64,000 nucleotides of DNA. It comes from Vicia villosa. Taxonomy: Eukaryota; Streptophyta; Magnoliopsida; Fabales; Fabaceae. The notes under the pieces are model-generated. The model was not told where the DNA came from. It ran no database searches and saw only the letters and a program-made list of their open reading frames with translations. Location of the stretch: the NCBI RefSeq assembly GCF_029867415.1, contig NW_026705925.1, positions 1 through 64,000 on the forward strand. Direction: 5' to 3'. Every line of letters begins with the position of its first letter. Position 1 is the stretch's first letter. Shown here piece after piece: positions 53,427-63,847 of this stretch. A program made the position numbers and the translations under genes.

Positions 53427-53901
53427 CAGAAATTATCTTCTCCTTAGGTACCCACAATTTCTTGGGTCCTTTTTTGTTAGTTTTCCTCAAGTTTTGATTG
53501 AACTTGGGTTTAGCATAATAATTTACAGGAGGGACAGAATGATAACCTTTAGATTTGGCATCATGATATTTTTTAGGTTGTGTCACATGCTTCTTGGTGT
53601 GTGTAGTATGAAAACTCTGTGCATGTGAGGTGAGCCTAATATCATGTGAGTGGCCATATTTGAACTGCTCATACAATGGCTTGTATGTGATTTTCAACTC
53701 ATCAACAGTTTCAAATTTATGTGGGATATCACCCTCATAGCCAACGCCAATCCTCTTGTTTCCAGAAACTCCATATATCATAGAAGCAAGGTGACTTCTG
53801 CCAATACTTCTAGATAGAAACTTTCTGAAGCTCGAGTCATATTCTTTCAGAATATGATTGAGACTAGGAATGGATTTTTTCTGATTCAGAAGAAGATCCA
53901 C
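53311..53901 (-). pseudogene. gag: SIRE gag-protease linker, second frame
   Basis: Frame 2 between gag and protease. It continues the SIRE gag C-terminal region: SSFRKFLSRSIGRSHLASMI, NKKGPKKLWVPKEKII and VADILGS. After about 53420 the same bases also encode the protease WYLDSG in the next frame, so the true product switches frame there. Two single-step frameshifts (near 53880 and 53420) separate gag, linker and protease. They may be decay; a programmed shift cannot be excluded by reading alone. Confidence 0.75.
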
Positions 53902-55216
53902 TATCTTTGGATAATTTTGAAACTTTTTTCTTCAGTTCAGAATTTTCCAACTCCAGCTTCTCAGTTTCAAATTCAAATTGCTTTTTCATCTTTTTGTATT
54001 TGATACTAAGATGAGCCTTGAGTTCTAGAAGTTCAGTTAAACTGGAAACTAACTCTTTTCTAGATACTTCAGAAAATACCTCTTCAGAATCTGGTTCTGA
54101 TGTAGATTCTGATCCATCATCCATTATGGCCATCAGTGCAAAGTTAGCTTGCTCGCCTTCAGAATCTGATTCAGATTCTGATTCAGAATCAACCCATGTT
54201 GCCATAAGACCTTTCTTCTTATGAAACTTCTTCTTGGGATTCTCCTTCTTGAAGTGTCCAGGCTCATTGCACTCATAGCAGATGACCTTCTTCTTATCTG
54301 ATCTTCTGCCACCAGAAGATTCTCCTCTTTCAGGATTCTTTGAACTTCTGAAGTTCTTGAACCTTTTTTGCTTGCTTTTCCAGAGTTGATTAACCCTTAT
54401 GGAGATCATGGACAGTTCATCTTCTTCTTCTGATTCTGATTCTTCAGAATCTTCTTCTTCAGCCTGAAAAGCGTTAGTGCATTTTTTAAAATTAGATTTT
54501 AATGCAATAGACTTACCTTTCTTCTGAGGTTCATTTGCATCCAGCTCTATCTCATGGCTTCTCAAGGCACTGATTAGCTCTTCCAAAGAAACCTCATTTA
54601 GATTCTTTGCAATCTTGAATGCAGTCACCATTGGACCCCATCTTCTGGGAAAGCTTCTGATGATCTTCTTTACATGATCAGCCTTGGTGTAGCCTTTTTC
54701 CATAACTCTTAATCCATCAGTTAGCGTTTGAAATCTTGAGAACATTTTCTCAATGTTTTCATCATCCTCCATCTTGAAGGCTTCATATTTCTGGATTAGA
54801 GCAAGAGCTTTGGTCTCCTTGACTTGAGCATTTCCTTCATGAGTCATCTTCAATGAATCATATATATCATAGGCAGTTTCCCTGTTAGATATCTTCTCAT
54901 ACTCAGCATGAGAGATAGCATTCAGCAAAACAGTCCTACATTTATGATGATTTTTGAATAACTTCTTTTGATCATCATTCATTTCTTGTCTTGTAAGCCT
55001 TACGCCAGTAGCTTTCACTAGATGTTTGTAACCATCCATCAGAAGATCCCATAAGTCACCATCTAGACCAAGAAAGTAACTTTCAAGTTTATCTTTCCAG
55101 TATTCAAAGTTTTCACCATCAAATACTGGTGGTCTAGTATAACCATTGTTACCATTTCCATTATGTTGCTCAGCTGAGCCAGATGTAGATGTATTTGTTG
55201 GAACTTCACCAGCCAT
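53864..55216 (-). pseudogene. gag: SIRE gag with damaged zinc knuckle
   Basis: 450 codons from ATG 55216 (MAGEVPTNTSTSGSAEQ). The capsid-type region has PPVFDGENFEYWKDKLESY (29-47) and RSFPRRWGPMVTAFK (187-201). The nucleocapsid has CYECNEPGHFKKEN (313-326), where the last Cys of CCHC is Asn. Acidic Ser/Glu-rich stretches (252-268 and about 340-385) and a C-terminal Lys/Glu coiled coil (about 395-440) follow, all typical of long SIRE gag. It ends in a frameshift against the linker frame. Confidence 0.88.
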
Positions 55217-55288
55217 CTTTTACTGAAGCATTTTTCTTTTCATGAATCTTTTCTAAACACGGTTAAGTGCTTGCACCTTAGAACCGAC

Positions 55289-55300
55289 GCTCTGATGCCA
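55289..55300 (-). other. SIRE primer-binding site
   Basis: Minus strand TGGCATCAGAGC, two bases inside the 5' LTR; one change from the iMet consensus TGGTATCAGAGC. Confidence 0.88.
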
Positions 55301-55302
55301 AT

Positions 55303-56368
55303 TGAAGGATAGAAAAACACTTAGAAAGGGGGGGTTTGAAGAAGTGTAGCTTTATAACTTATAAGATAAAAACTATTTGCACAATGATTTTTATCCTGGT
55401 TCGTTGTTAACTAAACTACTCCAGTCAATCACACAAGGATTTAATCCACTAATCACACGAGATTACAATGGTTTTCCACTTAGACAACTGCTAAGTCTTC
55501 TAGAGTATACTGATCACAACCTGATCACTCTAGGAACAATCTGCTTAGATACCCCCTAAGACTTTCTAGAGTTTACTGATCAACAACCTAATCACTATAG
55601 TCCTTACAACTTAATGTAAACAAATTCTTTTAAGAGTTACAATGCTTATTATAAAGATATTATCACAACTGTGATTTTTCTCTTAAGTTTAAGCTTAATC
55701 TCACTAATATATTACAACATCAATGTAGTGAGTTTGATGATGAAGTTTGAGAACTTTTGAATTCGACAGCGTATATGCAAGTTGGTTCAAAGATTGTCAC
55801 GTAGCTTCTCATCAGAACTTCATATTTATAGGCGCTTGAGAAGATGACCGTTGGGAGCATTTAATACTTTGCGTAATCCGTACAGCATTGCATTTAATGT
55901 TTCACTCTTTTGCCAACTACCTCGAGCCTTGCTTTCGCTGTGTCTACTGACGTTGTCTTTAATAGCTTCTAACGTTCCTTTTGTCAGTCACCGTAGCCTG
56001 CTATCTTGTACTTGCTTCTGATCTGATGTTTGTGTAAACAACGTTTGAATATCATTAGAGTCAAACAGCTTGGTGCAAAGCATCTTCTTATCTTCTGACA
56101 TTGAAGTGCTTCTGAGCGTGATACCATGAGAACTTCAGTGCTTCTGCTTCTGATCTCAAGTTCTTCTGATGCTTCCATAGACCCATGTTCTGATTCTGCT
56201 TGACCATCTTCTGATGTCTTGCCAGACCATGTTCTGATGTTGCATGCTGAACCTTCTGAGTCAGTGCTTCTTGCGCTGATTTTGTGCATACTCTTTATAT
56301 AATTCCTGAAATAGAAATTGCATAGTATTAGAGTACCACATTATCTCATACAAAATTCATATGCTTGT
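55303..56368 (-). repeat. SIRE 5' LTR, part 1
   Basis: Plus-strand start TGAAGGATAG at 55303; minus-strand TATAAATA at about 55823-55830. Interrupted by LTR D after CATATGCTTGT and completed at 61793-61839. Total about 1.11 kb. Lacks a 28-bp segment present in the 3' LTR. Confidence 0.92.
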
Positions 56369-57898
56369 TGTCATACCCCAATTTTTGACCTAAGATACCA
56401 CCTCATATCATTGCATATGCATCATTTGCATCTCTAACAAATTGCATAGCTTGTGTTTGCTATTTTTGACTCAGCAGGGTTTAATCAAGAAATCACTCAT
56501 CAGTACAAGTAACAATCAATTAGGGTTTTGTTCTCCCTCCATTTCAAATGAATCATCTTCATCAACAAGCAACATTTGGTCCTCAGAGATTCATTTCAAC
56601 AAGCTCAAAGGCTCTGAATCAACCAAGTTAGGGTTTTGACTGAAGATAGTATACTCCTGACTTTTGCTCAGGATTTGACCTAATAACTTGGGACATGACC
56701 TCAAGACCCCAAGTGCATCATTTTGACCTAATCCATTGGCTCAGAACATCTCCTACACAAGGATTGATCAACAGTGAAATTTCAAATCATCATATTAGGA
56801 TTTTGAACTATCAGGGACTAAAATCAGGGATCACATTTGGGAAACCCTAAAAATCCCCAGGAAGTCAATCAAAGGTTTCAATTATCTTCAAATAATCCCT
56901 ATGACAACATCCAATGGAAATTGTGTCTCAATTCAAGATCCATAGTCATCAATTTGTGTTCATTTGAAGTGTGCCATTTTCAATTTGTGCGATTCAAGAG
57001 ATTAGTTTGGAATTTGTTCAAAGAATTGGCATGTGGATTTGTCATTGATGAAAGAAAGTGTTTCATATGGATTGCTTGGAATTTAGAACAAATTCAAAAT
57101 TATCCATAAGGATTTCTTCAAGGTTTGCAAAAAAGGAGAAGACATTATCCATTTTGAGTTCATTTTGAAAGAATTGCTTCAAGTATGGTTCTAAGACCAT
57201 GAATTCAAGAATTTCAAGTTCAATATTATTTCAAAGATCCATGATGGCTAGAACATGTTTCAAGGCCTAAAATTCAAAGGATTTCCTATCATTTTCTATT
57301 CAAAAGGAATTCAAATTTCATTCAAGATAATTCAAGAATATTCAAAACTTCATTTTTGAATAACAATTTCATTCAAGTTCTAAAAGAAATTCAAGCATTT
57401 ACAAATGGAGTTCTTTACATGAAAAAATTCCAATTTCCAAATGAATTACAAATGAACTTTATCTAAAGTTCAAGAATTGCATCATTTCAAAATTCCATTC
57501 AAAGTTCATACAATCTAAAGTGGAATAAATTTGGATTACAAAGAATAAAAGAAAATGCAATTCTTTCTTGAATTCTTCAATCTTCAAATCTCCATCCTTC
57601 AAGTTCAAGCTTCTTCATGCTTTCTTCAAAGTCCTCATGCAACATGAAAAAGAAACATAAGAGGGGTGAATTTAGCAAAAGAATAATTCAAGACAAAAAG
57701 GGGTGAGATTAGCAAAAATCCAACAAAGGAAATAATTCAAAAAAAAAAGAAATAATTCAAAAAGGAATCAACGATATTTCATGTCCACTTGCAAGAGAAA
57801 AATCTCATAAAGAATATTCTTATTCTTTTTCTTATCTTGCAATGATTGAAACTTGCCAATCAAGTTTACCAAATGCCAAACACACCCTTAACTTTTCC

Positions 57899-57906
57899 TA
57901 TAAATA
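57899..57906 (+). promoter_or_regulatory. TATA box of LTR D
   Basis: CCTATAAATAG followed by AAGGCTTCACTTCATTGC; same context as the box of LTR C (CACACCAAAGC appears shortly after both). Confidence 0.65.
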
Positions 57907-60900
57907 GAAGGCTTCACTTCATTGCAAATCACACCAAAGCTACTATACTACTAGCTTTCTCACTTCTCTCTTTTCTCTCATAGTTTTCAAGTTTCTTGGC
58001 AAGAAGAAGCAATTCTTCAAACCAAAGAAAACCACTTAAGAAGTGAGAATTCCTAGTTACAAAGTTCCATGGTTTGAAGAGAGTGAAGAAGAAATTCTTC
58101 ATACCTTGGTGGAGAGTTCCAACTTGAAGTCCATCTTCAAGTCTTGAAGCAAGTTCAAAGAGAGGTGTTATGGCAATCACCTTCATCAAAAGCCTACAAC
58201 AACAAGCAAGGTGTTAGAGAAATTGTTAGTAACAACTAAGAAATTCAAGGTGTACCTCAACAATAAACCGGCGAACACCTCCTCGCCGTAGGTAAGTTGT
58301 ATTCATCCGCATGCTCAAATATTATTGTTTAAATCATTCTTGCAAATATGTTATTATTGTGCATAGCTGAAAATTGAAAACATAGAGATTGAGTTATTGT
58401 TGCTGTAAGTAAAAGCAAAATTCAGCAATAACAACTTGCAGCCAGCAAAAAGAAGTCAATACATACATCAATAATTCAGAAGCAGCAAGAATTCAATACA
58501 TACAGCAATAAATCCGAAGCAGTAGCAGCAACAATTTGGATCAAAGTCATACCTCTGGGATAAATCCTTGCCGCAGGTAAGTCGTAGGTAAGTCGTTTCC
58601 ACCTTCGCTCTCAATTTTACTGTTAATTATTGTTATACCTGTGAATTTTTCGAAAACCAAACACAGAGAGTGCATAAGCTATTATTGCTATATCACGAAA
58701 CAAAAAGAGAAAATTCGAAGGAGAAGAACAAATTTACCCAAATTTTTTGTCTCTGTTCATCGAGCTTACTGAAGAGTTGAGCACCGCGAGAAAAAGAGTA
58801 TCGTTGTTGTTGTCATTCACCAAGAGAGACTGTGAGTTCGAGAGAGAAACCGAGAATCCATGGAAAAAGCTTGTTGCTGTTCTGAGCGTGAGATCGAGAG
58901 CCGGAGTCGAGAGAGAGATGTTGTTGTTGTTTCTGTTTACGGCGAGAGAGAGTCAGTGCGAGAGAGATGAGCACCGAATCCATGGTTGAGTTTCAGCAAG
59001 AGATGTTGTTTTTGTCCAATAAGCTTGAGAAAGATAGAGAAATTGAAAGAGAAAGAGCGTGAGAACAAGAGTGTGATGTTCTGCCTCCACTCTTTGTTTT
59101 GTTAGGGTTTCCAAACCCACCCCTTTTGCAAAGTTAAGAGAGGCGGATCCGGGTTCCTTGCTGACCCGACCCGGTCCGGTCCACTCTTTTTTTTTGTTTT
59201 GTTCAGCTTTTAAAATTTTTAATGGGCTGCACCCTCCTATCTGGATTTCACACCTCTGGCCCAAACATTAAGTTTTTTTTAAACTATTTTCTTTTAGTTT
59301 TCTTTGATAAAATTGTTTTCATAAAAAAAGATTTAGTATTTTATTTTAAATATAGGATTTAGTCTTATTTTCTAATCCTTTATTAAAATACAAAAAAAAT
59401 ATATTAGATACATATTTATGTTTATGTTTCTAATTATTTTCTTCCTTCATGAAAAATCACAAAAAAATGTCTTTTATTAGATTGATTTCCTTTGAATTTG
59501 ATATTTTCATATAATTTTTGTATAGTTAATCATTTAAGTTTCTATTTGATTACTGTTGCACATCACTTGAATTTTCTAACTTCATCCGAGACTTCGAGAT
59601 TATTTCTCCGTTGCTCTCTGGCTTTGTCTGTTTGTTTGGTCTTCCATTCGCTGTAGAAATCCTTAAACAATTACTGGATGATCAAAGAATGCTGTAAGCT
59701 GTGAACTTATCTGACGTTCTTTTCTGCTGGTATGGATGCCTAACATCTGAAGATCAAGGTAACACCTCAAACTCAAAAATCCAATTTTCTCATTCTTCGA
59801 GGTAAGCCTAAAACTCAATCAACTGTTTTCACAACAATAATCAATTCACTTTCAAATCATTTCAACTCATTTTCAAAGTTGGGGCCTCTCGAATATTAGA
59901 GAGTATAAGTCCCTTTTCTTTTTCTTTGTACAGTTTTTTTTTCAAAACATAAAAACTTCTTTCAAAACAATACTTTTCAAACTGTTTTTCAAAACGACGA
60001 TACCTCGCGTCTGTTAATAAAACAATCAACCATGTTTTATAAAATAAAACATGGGCCTCCACATAGGTATAAGTCTCATTCCCGTACATGAAATTAGGTA
60101 TTTCATCGTACATCCTTTTTGTACATACACCTTTTTGTACATATCTCGATCAATTTGTTTTTTTAACTTTGAATAACAAATCAAAAATGAAGGTTTTCTT
60201 TAAATCTTCCCAAAAATACCATGGGCCTCCATGTAGGTATAAGTCCCAAGCCCTTTTGTGAACACTTGTTTACATAGCTTTTGAATAAACTCAAGTGGGC
60301 CTCTCCCTGAATATGAGTCCCGAGCCCCCGTGTATACAAATGGATCACGCTCACAGGTATATTTCCTTCATAAACTCCATTATATACACACATTTTGTCA
60401 CATATAACTGTTCATATCTGTTCATGTACTTGTTCATATTTGTTCGTACTTGTTCATACTTGTGATTGTGTTATATATGCTTGTTCAACTTAGTACAACA
60501 CTAGGTTCCCCATAGCCTCCTATTGGGCTTCGTGCAAAGAATCTCCCTAGTTTAGGTTAGGACATAGAGTATGGTTTCCCGGTGAAATCGCTCTAAGAGC
60601 TCAAACCAACTATACCATGCCTCCTCTTGGGCTTTGTACAAACGACTTGTCCCTCCCATAGCCTCCTCTTGGGCTTACAATGCAAGGACCCTGGATTGTC
60701 CCTCCCATAGCCTCCTCTTGGGCTTACAATGCAAGGACCCTCGAATAGCCTCCTCTTGGGCTTCGTACAAGGACCCACGGGCTTCTTATAAGCATCCCCA
60801 ATATCCAAATCAAATACCCTAGGAGATTAGACATTTTTCATCTCTATGATAGGAGTATCTCTTCTATATCATCACAAACAATCAATCAATCAAACTTTTT

Positions 60901-61282
60901 TTGCCACAAGGCTGGCTAATCAATCAAATTTCTCTTGCCACAAGGCTGGCTAATCAATCAAACCGTTTTGCCACCGTACTGGCTGATTAATCAAAGTTTT
61001 TGTCACAAGGCTGACTTCATTGAAACTTTTGCCACGAGGCTGGCTGATTAATCAAAACTTTTTGTCACAAGGCTGACTTCATTGAAAGTTTTTGCCACAA
61101 GGCTGGTTAAACAACAAAAACATCTTTATCATTCTAAGCGCCATAAGTGGCACAGCCCAGGGCTTATAATGAAAAGATTTTCAAACAAAAATCAAACAGA
61201 TGTCTGTGATGATATAGATTAGATACATCGAGCATTTAGATGACATTTGTCTCTTATCCTTTGCTTCCACTAGCATAAGTGG

Positions 61283-61598
61283 GAACTACGATTGCTCTGA
61301 CTTTCTCAACATCCCTTTGAGAATACGTAGGCACAAGGTCGTATCCTTGGCGAGCAAAACAAAACAAAAAAAACCACTCAAACCTTAGCACCCATAGACC
61401 CCGAGCTACAGATGCTCTGATTCCCTCTAAGGGATATGTATGCAGAGGATCGCGACGATCTTTGCGAGCATAATCAAACAAACAACTTAGGTCCCACCTA
61501 TTTCACAAGAACCTCTCAATAACATGGAATGAAAAACATAGAAAAGAAACCTATAGAGTACTATAGATACGTTGGGTGCTAATACCTTCCCTTCGTAT
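61283..61598 (+). other. Hairpin trio of LTR D, H0 duplicated
   Basis: H0a: GAACTACGATTGCTCTGA..., arms CAAGG/CCTTG (61334-61349), then GCGAGC. H0b: GAGCTACAGATGCTCTGA..., arms GAGGATCG/CGATCTTT, then GCGAGC (61402-61469). H1: CTATAGAGTACTATAG (61551-61566). H2: arms ATACGTTGGG and CCCTTCGTAT, two mismatches (61567-61598). Confidence 0.75.
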
Positions 61599-61792
61599 AA
61601 CCAACCCTCTTACCCAAAGATCTCTCCCCCACTTTTTAGGTTATTGCAACTTTTTTCCTTTTCCTCCTTTGGAAATAATAAAAAGTTTGGTCGGAACAAA
61701 AGAAAAATCATTTTTTGAGCACTCGAGCCCAAAGAAGGCATCAGGTGTCTCATCTCGAAAAAAAGATAACGATTTTTCCCCGCGACACTTGT

Positions 61793-61839
61793 TATCATCA
61801 AAACTAAGAATATTGATCAGAACAAATCTTGTTCTAACA
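61793..61839 (-). repeat. SIRE 5' LTR, part 2
   Basis: TATCATCAAAACTAAG... to CTTGTTCTAACA, matching 41400-41447. Followed by the AAAAC target duplication. Confidence 0.92.
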
Positions 61840-61844
61840 AAAAC

Positions 61845-63847
61845 TACCATCCTGGGCTTGCCTCAGTGGGCCTAGCGCCTGTTTACCATAGTACCACCAT
61901 TTCAACTTAACACCCCCTGTTTCTCATATAATTCATTTTAGAATTAGTTATTTTTCTTATTTTTCTTGATAATAATGACATGAAAACAATTCTTTGTTAG
62001 ATTTTTGACTTAATAAAAATGAATAAAAGTATGTAATATTTTGCTTGTTAGAATTCAAATGTTTTGTTATATAGTTTAGTTTTAATTCTTTGATAAAATG
62101 TAATAAAAAACAATATTCTTGTTAGATTTTATTTTATAGTTCAATTAGATTTTTGTTTCTATAATTTTGCGTGCTAGTCTTGTTTATATTACGAATTTTG
62201 TTTCTTATTTCGTTTCATAATGCAATTGTGAGACTTTGTTCGCGTTTTCTTGTTATTTCTAATAAGTGTGTTAGCTTGTGCGAGGAACTTTGAGTATGAT
62301 TTTTGATGGATGTGCTTGGCTTTGTGTCCCTCTTTATTTGTAGGACACGACATTATTCTCCTGATTGCTTTTCGTTCGTCTCCCTCTGCGATTCATGATT
62401 CATATATGCTTGTTGTTGCTTTTTGTTAGCTTGTGCACCCGTTCTCTGGGTTTCTTAGTTCTACTTGCGTTGCTAGCTCATTACGGATTTGCGATCCGTT
62501 CGATACCGCTCCTTGTCCCTTTTACTCTTTCGCGCACCATATCTTGCCATGAGAAGTAGGGTAGGCATGCATCATCATATTTGGGTGGCTTTCCCCGTTA
62601 GCTAACTGTCTGTGGCGTGTCTATCTCGGGTGGCTTTACCTATTGATAGTAGCTTCGGGTGGCTTTCCCCGTTAGCTAAGAGTCTGTAGTGTATCTATCT
62701 CGGGTGGCTTTCCTCGTTAGCTAAAGTACTTCCCCTATCCCTAGGTCACTACTTTGTTAGTTTGCTTGCTTTATGAGCCGAGCTCGTTTGTGTGTTTCAT
62801 TTGCATTGATTACTACTTTGGTAGTTTGTTTGTTTCTCGAGCGGAGCTCGATTGTATGCCATATGGTTGTGATGTTGGTTCACTATCTTCTTATCTGCTA
62901 TGCCTGTTAGTATGATATGGGTGTGATGCTTGTTCACTATCTTCTTATCTGCTATGCCTGTTAGTATGATATCTTTGTGATGCTTGTTCACTATCTTCTT
63001 ATATGCGATGCATGTTCGTATGATATCTTTGTGATGCTTGTTCACACACCACATCATGTATGCCTGTTACATGTTGCTTGCGATGCCTGTTCGCATTTAT
63101 TTGTGATACTAGTTCACATTTGACGTGTATGCCTGTTACATGTTTACCATGCGTGTATGCCTATTACGTGTATGTCGTTTATGTGTTATGCCTGTTAGCA
63201 TGATATCACTTGTGATGTCTGTTCACACACTCACATTCGTGTATGCCTGTTACATGTTTGTTTTCTGTTTGTGATGCCTGTTCGCATATCTGTGATGCCT
63301 GTTCACATGCCATGTTAGCTAGGATCTTTGTGATGCTCCTTGTTTGCATGCTCCCTTAGGGTGCTCGGTTCCGTTTCTCTAGGAAACGCGAATCGAGATA
63401 GAAACAGAAACTTTTAAGTCGAACTACGACTCTCTGATTTCTCCATTGCACATTGGAGGTACGGAGGCACAGGGTACGAACACCCTAGTGAGCAAACTTT
63501 TCTTTTTTTTGTTGTTTTGTTCGACCTTTTCTTCTTATCTTGTTTGACTATTATTTGCATGTTCTTGTTATCTTGTATATCTTCCATTGCATGTTTCCCT
63601 TTGCACATAGCATGATACACACACATACCCTTAGATTAGAAAATTAGCAAGAATGGATCCTGTGGAGTACCACAGACGTGACGGGTGCTAATACCTTCCC
63701 CTCACGTAACAAACACCCTTACCCGTTCTTAGAGACCTGTGTTATTATTTGGTTTTCTTCGATATTTTCCATTCCTGTGCGTAGGATAAATATATGTTCG
63801 ATGGCGATTTCATTGTATTTGTTTCGATGCATTTTCCAGTTGTTTCA
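61845..63847 (+). mobile_element. Solo Ogre-like LTR A, right half
   Basis: Resumes after the SIRE TSD and ends TTGTTTCA before AAAGG. Holds tandem repeats: GGGTGGCTTTCCCCGTTAGC (four copies, 62583-62727), a 54-bp repeat of a GTGATGCTTGTTCACTATC unit (about 62869-63044, three copies plus), and ATGCCTGTT(A/C)-type repeats to 63330. The hairpin trio is at 63421-63707. Frames through the 54-bp repeat are artefacts of its multiple-of-three period. Confidence 0.85.
63421..63707 (+). other. Hairpin trio of LTR A
   Basis: H0: GAACTACGACTCTCTGA..., arms AGGGT (63471-63475) and ACCCT (63482-63486), then GTGAGC. H1: CTGTGGAGTACCACAG (63660-63675). H2: arms ACGTGACGGG and CCCCTCACGT with one mismatch (63676-63707). 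140 bp before the LTR end. Confidence 0.75.

Larger units (their letters stand above)
56369..61787 (+). mobile_element. Solo Ogre-like LTR D (5419 bp)
   Basis: TGTCATACCCCAATTTTTG to TTCCCCGCGACA with TSD CTTGT (56364-56368; 61788-61792), inside the SIRE 5' LTR. No coding region. TATAAATA at 57899-57906, then a leader of about 3.9 kb with GTAAGT donor-like sites at 58292, 58577 and 58588, low-complexity GAGAGA sequence, GGGCCTC...GTCCC modules (59881-60320), TCTTGGGCTT...CAAGGACCC repeats (60507-60790), CACAAGGCTGGCT repeats (60903-61110) and the hairpin trio. Closely related to LTR C in order of modules. Confidence 0.9.
33715..61839 (-). mobile_element. Ty1/copia SIRE/Maximus element with three nested insertions
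   Basis: Flanked by AAAAC on both sides (33710-33714 and 61840-61844). Minus-strand order: 5' LTR (61839-61793 and 56368-55303, split by D), PBS, gag, protease, integrase, C insertion, RT/RNase H remnants, extra ORF, polypurine tracts, 3' LTR (41447-40976 and 34512-33715, split by B). Without insertions it is about 9.9 kb. Gag and pol have frameshifts, integrase lacks a central piece and RT is nearly gone, so the element needed helpers or decayed after insertion. Confidence 0.92.

Noticed and set aside
60895..61110. CRISPR-like array (CACAAGGCTGGCT repeats)
   Set aside because: Repeats are degenerate, irregularly spaced, lack unique spacers and lie in a plant LTR.
62797..63057. Repeat protein with HHKDII and ADKKIVN units on the minus strand
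   Set aside because: It is the shadow of a 54-bp minisatellite, whose period is a multiple of three.
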